Shown piece by piece: positions 9,076 through 17,710 of a DNA stretch of 64,000 nucleotides. Source of the DNA: Siccirubricoccus sp. G192 (GTDB lineage: Bacteria; Pseudomonadota; Alphaproteobacteria; Acetobacterales; Acetobacteraceae); assembly GCF_019084075.1 (NCBI RefSeq), contig NZ_JAHREN010000001.1:2019501-2083500 (forward strand), written 5' to 3'. A model generated the notes under the pieces. It saw only the letters and a list, made by a program, of their open reading frames with translations, was not told where the DNA came from and did not search any database. The translations under genes were made by a program, and so were the position numbers. Positions within the stretch are counted from its first letter, which is position 1. Every line of letters starts with the position of its first letter.

Positions 9076-11616
9076 ATGCTTCCTGACCTGCCCGTCACCG
9101 AGGCGCTGCCGGCGCTCACCGCCGCGCTGCGCGCCGGCTCCAATGCCGTGCTTATCGCCCCGCCCGGCGCCGGCAAGACCACGCTGGTGCCGCTGGTGCT
9201 GATGCGCGAGCCCTGGGCGGCGGGGGCGAAGCTGCTGGTGCTGGAGCCGCGCCGGGTCGCCGCCCGCGCCGCCGCCCGCCGCATGGCCGACCTGATCGGC
9301 GAGCAGCCGGGCCAGACCATCGGCCTCGCCACCAGGCTCGATCGCGCGATCTCCGCCGCCACGCGGGTGGAGGTGGTGACCGAGGGGCTGCTGGTGCGCC
9401 GCCTGCAATCCGACCCCGGCCTGGAGGGCGTCGCCGCGGTGCTCTTCGACGAGGCGCATGAGCGCAACCTCGATACCGACCTGGCCCTGGCGCTCTGCCT
9501 CGACCTGCAACACGCGCTCAGGCCGGAGCTGCGGCTGCTGGCGATGTCCGCCACCCTGGATGGCGCCGCCTTCGCCGGGATTCTCGGGGAGGCACCCGTC
9601 ATCGAGAGCCTCGGCCGCGCCTTTCCCGTCGAGGTCGCGCATCGCGCCCGCGACCTGGCCGACCCGCGCGACCTGCCGGAGGCCATGGCCGGCGCCATCC
9701 GCGCCGCGCTGCGCGAGCATCCCGGCGATGTGCTGGCCTTCCTGCCCGGCTGGGGCGAGATCCGCCGCACCGCGGAACGGCTTGCGGGCCTGGACGCTGA
9801 GGTGCTGCCCCTGCACGGCGAGATGCCGCCGGCCGAGCAGGATCGGGCGCTCGGCCCCTCGGTGCAGCGGAAGGTGGTGCTGGCGACCTCGATCGCCGAG
9901 ACCTCGCTCACCGTCCCCGGCGTCCGCATCGTGGTGGATGGCGGCTTCCGGCGGACGCCACGGCTCGACCCCGCCACCGGGCTCGGCCGGCTGGCGACCG
10001 TGCGCATCTCCCGCGCCGCCGCCGAGCAGCGCGCCGGGCGGGCCGGCCGCACGGCGCCGGGGGTGGCGATCCGGCTCTGGTCGGAGGCGCTGCATCGCGG
10101 CCTGGCGCTGCAGGACCGGCCGGAGATCCTGGAGGCGGAGCTTTCCGGCCTGGCGCTCGACCTCGCCGCCTGGGGCACGGAGCCCGGCGCGCTCGCCTTC
10201 CTCGATCCGCCGCCCGCCGGAGCGCTGGCGGCGGCGCGGGCCCTGCTGCGCAACCTCGATGCGCTGGATGCGGAGGGGCGCATCACCGCCACCGGCCGGC
10301 GCATGGCCCGGCTCGGCACGCATCCGCGCCTGGCGCGGATGCTGGCGGCGGCCGAGGGCGAGGGCGAGCGGGCGCTGGCCGCCGACCTCGCCGCGCTGCT
10401 GGAGGAGCGCGACCCGATCCGGGGCAAGGAAGCGCCCGCCGACATCACGCTGCGCCTCGACCTGCTGCATGGCGCGGATGATCCCAACGCTGATCGCGCC
10501 GCCCTCCACCGCATCCGCCGCGCCGCGGCGCTGCACCGGCGGCGGCTCGGCCTGCATGGCACGGCGCAGCCGGAGGGCGATGCCGGGGCGCTGCTCGCCG
10601 CCGGCTTCCCGGACCGGATCGCGGCCAGGCGCGGCGTGATGGATGGGGCCTTCCGGCTTGCCGGTCTTGGTGGCGCCGGCTCCGCCGGGGGACAGGGCGC
10701 GCGGCTGCCGGCCACCGACAAGCTCTCGAAATCCGCCCTGCTGGCGGTGGCCGATCTCGAACTCCAGGGCACCGAGACGCGCATCCGCATGGCCGCGCCG
10801 CTCGACCGCGCCACCTTGGAGGCGCGCTTCCCCGACCGCTTCCTGCGCGAGGCGGGCGCCGCCTTCGATCCCCGCACCGGCACCGTGCAGGCCCGCCGCC
10901 GCCTCCGCTTCGGCCCGCTGGTGCTGGAGGAGGCACCGCTGCCGCCGGGCGACCCCGCGCATGACCCCGCCGCCATCGCCGCCGCCCTGGCCGAAGCCGT
11001 GGCGGAGCGCGGGTTGCGCGACCTGCCCTGGACCGCCGCCGCGCGGCAGTTGCAGGCGCGGCTGGGCTGGATGCGCCATGCCGAGGGGGCAGGGGCGGCG
11101 TGGCCCGACCTCTCGGATGCGGCGCTGATCGCCAGCGTGCAGGATTGGCTGGCGCCGCATCTCGCGGGCCTTTCGCGGCTCGCGGAACTGGCCGGGCTGA
11201 ACCTGCCGGAGATCCTGCTCGGCGCCCTGCCCTGGGAAGAGCGGCGGCGGCTCGATGCCGCGCTGCCCGCCAGGCTCGCCCTGCCCGCCGGCCGCAGCGC
11301 CGCCATCGACTATGCGCGGGACACGCCGACCCTGGAGGCGCGGCCGCAGCACCTGTTCGGCCTGGCCAGCTTGCCGCCGCTCGCCGAGGGCCGCGTGCCA
11401 TTGCAGGTGGCGCTGCTCTCGCCGGCCGGGCGGCCGATCGCCGTTACCGGCGACCTGGCCGGGTTCTGGCGCGGCGGCTGGGCGGAGGTGCGGAAGGAGA
11501 TGCGCGGCCGCTACCCGAAACACGCCTGGCCGGAGGACCCGGCCAGGGCGCAGCCCGATCCGCCGAAGCCCCAAGGGCCGAAACAGGGGCCGAAACAGGG
11601 AAGGGGGCATGGATGA
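9076..11616 (+). CDS. hrpB: ATP-dependent RNA helicase HrpB
   Basis: An intact 846-residue DEAH-box helicase of the HrpB family; its cellular role is not well defined. Motif I is GAGKTT near residue 31, motif II is DEAH followed by ERN, motif III is SATLDG, and motif VI is QRAGRAGRTAPG. The HrpB-specific C-terminal domain follows (LPWEERRRLDAALPARL). The last codons are two exact copies of a 12-base repeat (11575-11598) giving GPKQGPKQ just before the stop, a normally variable part of the protein. It stands alone, 99 bases upstream of the protease gene on the same strand. Confidence 0.95.
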   Translation: MLPDLPVTEALPALTAALRAGSNAVLIAPPGAGKTTLVPLVLMREPWAAGAKLLVLEPRRVAARAAARRMADLIGEQPGQTIGLATRLDRAISAATRVEVVTEGLLVRRLQSDPGLEGVAAVLFDEAHERNLDTDLALALCLDLQHALRPELRLLAMSATLDGAAFAGILGEAPVIESLGRAFPVEVAHRARDLADPRDLPEAMAGAIRAALREHPGDVLAFLPGWGEIRRTAERLAGLDAEVLPLHGEMPPAEQDRALGPSVQRKVVLATSIAETSLTVPGVRIVVDGGFRRTPRLDPATGLGRLATVRISRAAAEQRAGRAGRTAPGVAIRLWSEALHRGLALQDRPEILEAELSGLALDLAAWGTEPGALAFLDPPPAGALAAARALLRNLDALDAEGRITATGRRMARLGTHPRLARMLAAAEGEGERALAADLAALLEERDPIRGKEAPADITLRLDLLHGADDPNADRAALHRIRRAAALHRRRLGLHGTAQPEGDAGALLAAGFPDRIAARRGVMDGAFRLAGLGGAGSAGGQGARLPATDKLSKSALLAVADLELQGTETRIRMAAPLDRATLEARFPDRFLREAGAAFDPRTGTVQARRRLRFGPLVLEEAPLPPGDPAHDPAAIAAALAEAVAERGLRDLPWTAAARQLQARLGWMRHAEGAGAAWPDLSDAALIASVQDWLAPHLAGLSRLAELAGLNLPEILLGALPWEERRRLDAALPARLALPAGRSAAIDYARDTPTLEARPQHLFGLASLPPLAEGRVPLQVALLSPAGRPIAVTGDLAGFWRGGWAEVRKEMRGRYPKHAWPEDPARAQPDPPKPQGPKQGPKQGRGHG

Positions 11617-11715
11617 AGCGACGGCGCAGAGGTTGCAGGACCGGGCCGTCCTGCCCAGACTTGGGTGAAACGCCACGCCGCCCGCCGCCGCACCACCCCG
11701 AGGATCACCCCGCGC

Positions 11716-12810
11716 ATGTCCACTGCCCCGCCACGCCGCCGCTTCGGCCTCGGCCTCACCGGCCTGCTGCTGTCGGCGACGCTGCTGCCCCTTTCGGGCT
11801 GCGCCGGTCCCGCCGCGGCGCAGCGCGGCATGGTGCTGGTGCCGGATTTCGCCGACCTCGCCGAAAGGGTCCTGCCCGCCGTGGTCAATATCGCCGTGAC
11901 CAGCGAGCAGGTGGCGCAATTGCCGCCCGAGCTTCGCGGCACGCCGCTGGAGCGCTATTTCCGCGACCGGTTGCGGAACCGCCGGCAGGAAGTCTCGGGC
12001 GCGGGCTCCGGCTTCATCATCGACCCGGCCGGCTTCGTGGTGACCAACAACCATGTGGTCGGCAATGCGACGCGGGTGGTGGTGTCCCTGCAGGACGGCA
12101 CCGAGCTTCCGGCGCGAGTGGTCGGCACCGACGACCTCACCGACCTCGCGCTGCTGAAGATCGATGCGCGGAGCAGGCTCCCCAGCCTGGCCTGGGGCAG
12201 TTCCAGCCAGGCGCGCGTCGGCTCCTGGGTGCTGGCGGCGGGCAATCCCTTCGGGTTGGGGGGCAGCGTCACCTCCGGCATCGTCTCGGCGCGCGGGCGC
12301 GAGATCGGCGCCGGGCCCTTCGATGACTTCCTGCAGACCGATGCCGCCATCAATCCCGGCAATTCCGGCGGGCCGGTCTTCAACATGGCGGGCGAGGTGA
12401 TCGGCATCAGCACCGCCATCTACTCGCCCTCCGGCGCCAGCGCCGGCATCGGCTTCGCCACGCCCTCGGACCTGGCGCGGCCGGTGATCGAGCAATTGCT
12501 GCGGGATGGCCGGGTGGAGCGCGGCTGGCTCGGCGTCTCCGTGCAGGACCTGGTTCCGGAGGATGGCCGCGCCGCCCGCCGCGGCGTGCTGGTGGCGGGG
12601 ATCGAGCGCAACAGCCCGGCTGGCCGCGCCGGGCTGCGGCCGGGCGACGTGGTGGTGGCGATCAATGGCGAGCGGGTGGAAACCTCCCGCGCCCTGGTCC
12701 GCAATGTCGCCGCAGTGCCGCCGGGCCAGACGGTGCGCCTGACCGTATTGCGGGAGGGACGCGAGCGGGAATTGCCGGTACAGGTGGGGCGCCGGCCAGG
12801 GCAGGGATAG
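11716..12810 (+). CDS. HtrA/Deg-type serine protease, predicted lipoprotein
   Basis: A trypsin-like envelope protease of the DegP/DegQ/MucD group. The catalytic triad is visible as His in TNNHVV, Asp in TDLALLKID and Ser in GNSGGP; one PDZ domain follows (from RGWLGVSVQDL). I chose the ATG at 11716 because the segment from it is a signal peptide ending in a lipobox (PLSGC), which would anchor the enzyme to a membrane; an ATG at 11665 adds 17 basic residues. Only one PDZ domain is present, so it resembles DegS or short DegQ forms. It directly precedes a two-component pair, as Deg proteases often do. Confidence 0.92.
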   Translation: MSTAPPRRRFGLGLTGLLLSATLLPLSGCAGPAAAQRGMVLVPDFADLAERVLPAVVNIAVTSEQVAQLPPELRGTPLERYFRDRLRNRRQEVSGAGSGFIIDPAGFVVTNNHVVGNATRVVVSLQDGTELPARVVGTDDLTDLALLKIDARSRLPSLAWGSSSQARVGSWVLAAGNPFGLGGSVTSGIVSARGREIGAGPFDDFLQTDAAINPGNSGGPVFNMAGEVIGISTAIYSPSGASAGIGFATPSDLARPVIEQLLRDGRVERGWLGVSVQDLVPEDGRAARRGVLVAGIERNSPAGRAGLRPGDVVVAINGERVETSRALVRNVAAVPPGQTVRLTVLREGRERELPVQVGRRPGQG

Positions 12811-12846
12811 CTTGCGGGGATAGCTGGGCAGGCATAGCCGGGCAAG
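12799..12846. repeat. Degenerate ~14-bp tandem repeat spanning a stop codon
   Basis: Units resembling GGGCAGGGATAGCT recur three to four times (GGGATAGC, GGGATAGC, GGCATAGCC, GGCAAGGAC). The first unit contains the protease gene's TAG stop at 12808-12810, and the last ends just before the regulator's start. Confidence 0.6.
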
Positions 12847-12857
12847 GACAGGGAACG

Positions 12858-13538
12858 ATGCGGATTCTGCTGGTCGAGGATGATGCCGAGGTGGCCCGCT
12901 TCGTGAAGAAGGGGTTGCAGGAGGCGGGGCATACCCTGGAACACGCGCTGAATGGCCGTGACGGGCTGTTCCTCGCGGCGTCCGAGCAATTCGACATGCT
13001 GGTGCTCGACCGCATGCTGCCCGGCGGCGTGGACGGCGTGCGCCTGGTGGAGACGCTGCGCAGCCAGGGCAACCGCACGCCGGTGCTGTTCCTCTCGGCG
13101 CTTTCGGCGGTGGACGAGCGGGTCAAGGGCCTGAAGGCCGGTGGCGACGACTACCTCACCAAGCCCTTCGCCTTCGCCGAGCTGCTGGCGCGGGTGGAGG
13201 CGCTGGGGCGGCGGCCCTCGGTGGATGCGCCGGCCACCAAGCTGCGCGTCGCCGACCTGGAGCTCGACCTGCTGTCGCGCAGCGTGACCCGCGCCGGCCG
13301 CCGCATCGAGGTGCAGCCGCGCGAGTTCCGGCTGCTGGAGCACCTGATGCGCCATGCCGGCCAGGTGGTGACCCGCACCATGCTGCTGGAGAAGGTCTGG
13401 GACTACCATTTCGACCCGCAGACCAACGTGATCGACGTGCATGTCTCGCGGCTCCGGCAGAAGCTGGACAAGGGCTTCGACCAGCCGCTGATCCACACGG
13501 TGCGCAATGCCGGCTACATGATCCGGGCCGAGCCGTGA
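12858..13538 (+). CDS. OmpR-family response regulator
   Basis: An intact 226-residue response regulator. The receiver domain has the acidic pair VEDD near residue 8, the phospho-acceptor aspartate in LVLDRMLP and the conserved lysine in LTKPF; a winged-helix output domain follows (QPREFRLLEHLMRH, then NVIDVHVSRLRQKLD). Its stop overlaps a GTG at 13535, and the sensor kinase follows directly. The order protease-regulator-kinase suggests envelope-stress control of the upstream Deg protease, but this is inference. Confidence 0.95.
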   Translation: MRILLVEDDAEVARFVKKGLQEAGHTLEHALNGRDGLFLAASEQFDMLVLDRMLPGGVDGVRLVETLRSQGNRTPVLFLSALSAVDERVKGLKAGGDDYLTKPFAFAELLARVEALGRRPSVDAPATKLRVADLELDLLSRSVTRAGRRIEVQPREFRLLEHLMRHAGQVVTRTMLLEKVWDYHFDPQTNVIDVHVSRLRQKLDKGFDQPLIHTVRNAGYMIRAEP

Positions 13539-13653
13539 GTGTGGCTGCCGGGATCGGCGCGGCCAGGACCGGCACGTCCTGAGCGGCGGCCTCGCGTCCG
13601 GCAGCGGGCTCGGCCCGCCGCGGCTGCTGCGCAGCGCCGGGTTCCGCTTCGCG

Positions 13654-15050
13654 GTGCTTTTCGTCGCGATGTTCGCCAGCGCCGCCATCGCGCTGGTCGC
13701 CGTGCTGTGGTGGGCGACCGCGGGCGCGCTCGACCGGCAGACCGACATCGCGATCCGCGCCGATGCCACCGCGCTGGCGGAACGCTGGCGGGAGGCGGGG
13801 CCGACCGGGGTTGCCGAGGCGATCGAGGAGCGCCTCGCGGTCGATGCCGACAATGAATCCATCTACCTCATGATGGATGCGGCGGGGCAGCGCCGGCTGG
13901 CCGGCAATCTCAGCCACTGGCCGGCCGTGGCCTCCGAGCCGGGGGCCTGGATTCGCACCCGCGTGCTGCATGACGGCGCCGAGGCGGAAGCGCGGCTGCA
14001 CCGGCTGGACCTGCCGGGGCTGCGCCTGCTGATCGGCCGCGACGAGACGGAAAGGCAGCAATTGCGCCGGCTCATCACCGAGGGCGTGCTCTGGGCCTCC
14101 GGCGCGGTCATCGTCTTCGCGCTCGCTGGCGCCTGGCTGATCCGCCATGCGCTGCAGCGGCGCATGCGCCCGGCCTTCGCCACCGCCACCGCCATCGCGG
14201 GGGGGCAACCTGTCCTCGCGCGTCGCGCTCTCCGGCCGCGGCGACGAGTTCGACCGGCTGGCGGCGACCATGAACACCATGCTCGACCGCATGGGCACGC
14301 TGATGGAAGGCGTGCGCGGCGTCTCCGACGCCATCGCGCACGACCTGCGCACGCCGATCGCCCGGGTGCGGGCGAAGCTGGAGGATGCGCTGGAAGCGGC
14401 CGGGGGGGCGCCGCGCGAGGGTGCCAATGGGGGCGCCAATGGCGCCGCCAACGGGGACGGCCCGGCGGAGAGCGTCCCGCTGCGCGCGGCGGTGGAGCAG
14501 GGCATCGCCGATCTGGATGGCATCAGCCGCATCTTCCAGGCACTGCTGCGGATCGCCGAGGCCGAGGCGGGCGCCCGGCGCGCCGCCTTCGCCACCTTCG
14601 ACCTGGTGCCGGTTCTGGCCGATGCGGCGGAACTCTACGAGGCGACGGCGGAGGCGCGCGGCCAGCGGCTTACCACCAGCCTGCCGGAACGGCTGGAACT
14701 GGTGGGCGACCGCGACCTGCTGCTCCAGGCGGTGGCCAACCTGCTCGACAACGCCATCAAATTCACGCCCCCGGGGGGGCACCGTGGAGCTTGCCGCCCG
14801 CACGGTGCCGGGGAGCATCGAGGTGGTGGTGGCCGATGATGGGCCGGGCCTTTCGCCCGAGGACCGCAGCCATGCCGGGGAGCGCTTCTTCCGCGCCGAC
14901 AAGGCCCGTGCCACGCCGGGCTCCGGCCTCGGCCTCTCGCTGGTGCAGGCGGTGGCGCATCTGCATGGCGGGCAGGTCCGGCTGGAGGATGCGGTGCCGG
15001 GGCGGGAGCCGCCGGGCCTCAGGGTGGTGCTGCGCCTGCCGCTGCCCTGA
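13654..15050 (+). CDS. Sensor histidine kinase, partner of the upstream regulator (two indels)
   Basis: A membrane histidine kinase with helix one around FRFAVLFVAMFASAAIALVA, a periplasmic segment, helix two (GVLWASGAVIVFALAGAWLI), HAMP, and a HisKA H-box AIAHDLRTP. The ATPase domain has an N-box (NLLDNAIKFTPP), DDGPGL and GSGLGLSLV. G runs at 14199-14205 and 14773-14779 are each seven bases where six keep the frame; corrected, it is about 465 residues from the first in-frame start (GTG 13654). Helix one begins upstream of this GTG, so the true start is probably nearer 13535. A Gly/Asn repeat lies between the two dimerisation helices. Confidence 0.87.
14420..14458 (+). repeat. 12-bp repeat expanding the DHp turn of the sensor kinase
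   Basis: About three copies of a GGCGCCAAT-containing unit encode GANGGANGAANGDG between the H-box helix and the second dimerisation helix of the kinase. The frame is kept across it. Confidence 0.75.
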
Positions 15051-15137
15051 CCCGATCCTTGCCGGAACCTCGCCATGACCGAAGCGTCATGCACTGCCCA
15101 CTGCGGCTTGAGGCCGTGGCCGGCATTCTGCTGCGCC

Positions 15138-15416
15138 ATGCGTGGTCTGCTGATGCCCCCTGTCCTGATCTTCGCCCTCGCGGTCTCCGCCGCGGCGGAA
15201 CCCGATCCGCGGATCACCACCGATACCGCCGAATATTGCGGCAGCCTCGCCACCCGGCTGGCCTCGCTGCCGGCGGCCCGGCGCGAGCCCTCCCGCTCCC
15301 TGGCGGCGGAGGGCGTCAAGCTCTGCGGCAATGGCCATGTCCGCACCGGCGTGGCCAAGCTGCGCCGCGCCATCCGCGCCGCCCAGGCCTCCACCACGGT
15401 GATGCCTTCGCAGTGA
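15138..15416 (+). CDS. Small secreted protein of unknown function
   Basis: A 92-residue product starting MRGLLMPPVLIFALAVSAAA, a clear signal peptide with cleavage expected after AAA. The mature part has two cysteines (AEYCGSL and VKLCGNG) that could form a disulfide in the periplasm. I do not recognise the family. I chose the ATG at 15138 over one at 15075 because only the later start puts the signal peptide at the terminus. It lies between the kinase and the acyl-CoA dehydrogenase gene, same strand. Confidence 0.6.
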   Translation: MRGLLMPPVLIFALAVSAAAEPDPRITTDTAEYCGSLATRLASLPAARREPSRSLAAEGVKLCGNGHVRTGVAKLRRAIRAAQASTTVMPSQ

Positions 15417-15487
15417 TCCCGCGCCCCCGGCTTGAGGGGGGCGGCACGGGCCCCTAAGCTCGCCTCCAGCGTATGGAGGAAGCGGGC

Positions 15488-16645
15488 ATGGACGGGGGAG
15501 TGAACCTCGCCGTTGCGGAGATTTCGCCAGGGTTGCAGGCATTCCGGCGGGAAGTGCGGGAATTCCTGCGCGACGAGATCGCAGAGGGCCGCTTCACCCG
15601 GGGTGCCGGTGGCTGGGCCCGCTGGGACCCGGAATTCTCCAGGCGGCTCGGCCAGCGCGGCTGGCTCGGCATGACCTGGCCGAAACGCTATGGCGGGCAT
15701 GAGCGCAGCGCGCTGGAGCGCCATGTCATGACCGAGGAGATGCTGGCGCATGGCGCCCCGGTGCGCGCGCATTGGGTGGCCGACCGGCAGAGCGGCCCCA
15801 CCATCCTCCGCTTCGGCACCGAGGAGCAGAAACAGGCCTTCCTGCCGCGCATCGCCGCCGGGGAGATGTATTTCTGCATCGGCATGAGCGAGCCGGACAG
15901 CGGCTCCGACCTCGCCTCCATCCGCACGCGGGCCACCCAGGTGGAGGGCGGCTGGCGGGTGAATGGCCGCAAGATCTGGACCAGCAACGCGCATCGCATG
16001 CACATGATGATCCTGTTCGCCCGTACCTCGCCGCTCGGCGAGGACCGGCATGCCGGGGTCAGCCAATTCCTGGTGGACATGAAGTCACCGGGCATCAGCA
16101 TCCGGCCGATCATCAACCTGGCTGGCGGGCACGACTTCAACGAGGTGCTCTTCGAGGATGTGCTGATCCCGGAGGACCGGGTCATCGGCACCATCGGCAA
16201 TGGCTGGAAGCAGGTGACGAGCGAGTTGGTCTATGAGCGCAGCGGGCCGGACCGCTGGCTGAGCTCGCACAGCGTGCTGGTCGGGCTGCTGGACCACCTG
16301 GGCCCGGAGGCGCCGCCGGAGAGCGATGGCGCGGTGGGGCGGCTGGTGGCGCAGCTCTGGACCTTGCGCAACATGTCGCTCGGCGTGGCGCAATTGGTCG
16401 AGCAGGGCCAGCAGCCGCAGGTGGAGGCGGCGCTCATCAAGGACCTCGGCACGGTCTTCGAGCAGGAGGTGCCGGAAGTCGCGCGCCGGCTAGTGGGCGA
16501 GGAGGCGCTGGCCGGACTGCCGCAGGGCGACGACTACGCCAAGGTGCTCGGCCATGGCGTGCTGCACGCGCCGAGTTTTTCCATCCGCGGCGGCACCAAG
16601 GAAGTACTGCGCGGCATCATCGCCCGGGGGCTTGGCCTGAGATGA
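15488..16645 (+). CDS. Acyl-CoA dehydrogenase, first subunit of an adjacent pair
   Basis: A 385-residue acyl-CoA dehydrogenase, intact. The N-terminal helical domain (FRREVREFLRDEI), the flavin-contacting IGMSEPDSGSDLAS loop and NGRKIWTSNAH are typical. The C-terminus reads SIRGGTKEVLRGIIARGLGL instead of the usual YEGT motif. I chose the ATG at 15488 because GGAGG lies eight bases upstream. Its stop overlaps the next dehydrogenase by four bases. Adjacent pairs like this often form heterotetramers (known for mycobacterial steroid FadE pairs and for PimC/PimD); the substrate is unknown. Confidence 0.92.
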   Translation: MDGGVNLAVAEISPGLQAFRREVREFLRDEIAEGRFTRGAGGWARWDPEFSRRLGQRGWLGMTWPKRYGGHERSALERHVMTEEMLAHGAPVRAHWVADRQSGPTILRFGTEEQKQAFLPRIAAGEMYFCIGMSEPDSGSDLASIRTRATQVEGGWRVNGRKIWTSNAHRMHMMILFARTSPLGEDRHAGVSQFLVDMKSPGISIRPIINLAGGHDFNEVLFEDVLIPEDRVIGTIGNGWKQVTSELVYERSGPDRWLSSHSVLVGLLDHLGPEAPPESDGAVGRLVAQLWTLRNMSLGVAQLVEQGQQPQVEAALIKDLGTVFEQEVPEVARRLVGEEALAGLPQGDDYAKVLGHGVLHAPSFSIRGGTKEVLRGIIARGLGLR

Positions 16646-17710
16646 GCGACACCACCAGGCTGCTCACCGAAACCGCGGACCGGCTCTTCGCCGAACACGC
16701 GACCCGCGCCACGCTCGACGCCGTGGAGGCCGGGACCTTCCCGCAGGCGCTCTGGGCGGCGATGGAGGAGACCGGCCTCGCCCTGGCCGGGGCGCCGGAG
16801 GAAGCAGGCGGCGCGGGATTGGCGCTGGACGACCTGCTGGCGCTGGTGCGCGTCGCCGGCGCGCATGCCGTGCCGGTGCCGGTGCAGGAGACGCTGCTGG
16901 CGCAGCATGCGCTGGCGGCGGCCGGGCTGGCGGCGCCGGAGGGGCCGCTCGGCATCGCCCCGGTGCTGCGCGGCGATGTGGCGGGCTTCGCGGGGGGGGC
17001 GGCTGGCTGGCCGGATGCGGCGGGTGCCCTGGGCTCGGCATCTCAGTGGCCTTGTCGTTGTCGTGCCAGGCCCGGAGGGGGCGCGCACCGTGCTGGCCGG
17101 GGCGCCCGCGGTGGTGGAGCAGGCGCGGAACCATGCCGGGGAGCCGCGCGACACGGTGGACCTGGCGGCGACACCGGTGCTGGCCGCCGGGGCGCCGGGC
17201 ACCGGTCTCACGCCGGAACGGCTGCGCGGGCTGGGCGCCCTGTTCCGCGCCAATGCCATGGCCGGCGCCTTGCAGCGCATCACCGACCTCACCCTGCGCT
17301 ATGCGCAGGACCGCGTGCAGTTCGGCCGGCCGATCGCCAAGTTCCAGGCGGTGCAGCATCAGATCGCGGTGCTGGCCAGCCAGGCCGCCGCGGCGCGTGT
17401 GGCCGCCGAGGTCGCCGCCCGCGCCGCCACCGCCGGCCCGGCAGGTTTCGAGATCGCCTGCGCCAAGCTGCGGGTCGGCGAGGCGGCGACCCTGGGGGCC
17501 GGCATTGCGCATCAGGTGCATGGCGCCATGGGCTTCACGCATGAGCATGTGCTGCATTTCAGCACGCGCCGGCTCTGGTCCTGGCGCGACGAATTCGGCA
17601 GCGAGGCCGAATGGGCCGGCGTGGTCGGGCGCATGGCGCGGGCGGTGGGGAGCGAGGGGCTCTGGCCGCTGCTGACGGACGGGGCGCTGCCGCCGGGCTT
17701 CGCCGCCTGA
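16642..17710 (+). CDS. Acyl-CoA dehydrogenase, second subunit (frameshifted as sequenced)
   Basis: A shorter acyl-CoA dehydrogenase, 355 residues when corrected. The C-terminal half carries QFGRPIAKFQAVQHQIA and GAMGFTHEHVLHFSTRRLWS, with WRDEFG after it, characteristic of the small or second subunit of paired dehydrogenases. The frame breaks at a G run of eight (16992-16999); seven restores FAGGRLAGRMRRVPWARHL. ATGA overlap with the first dehydrogenase and a one-base overlap (TGATG) with the synthetase downstream show a tightly coupled operon. Confidence 0.9.

Noticed and set aside
9028-12495. A 1155-codon open frame antisense to hrpB and the protease gene
   Set aside because: It is an antisense shadow typical of very GC-rich coding DNA; the plus-strand genes have full family motifs and the antisense product is low-complexity Arg/Gly/Ala.
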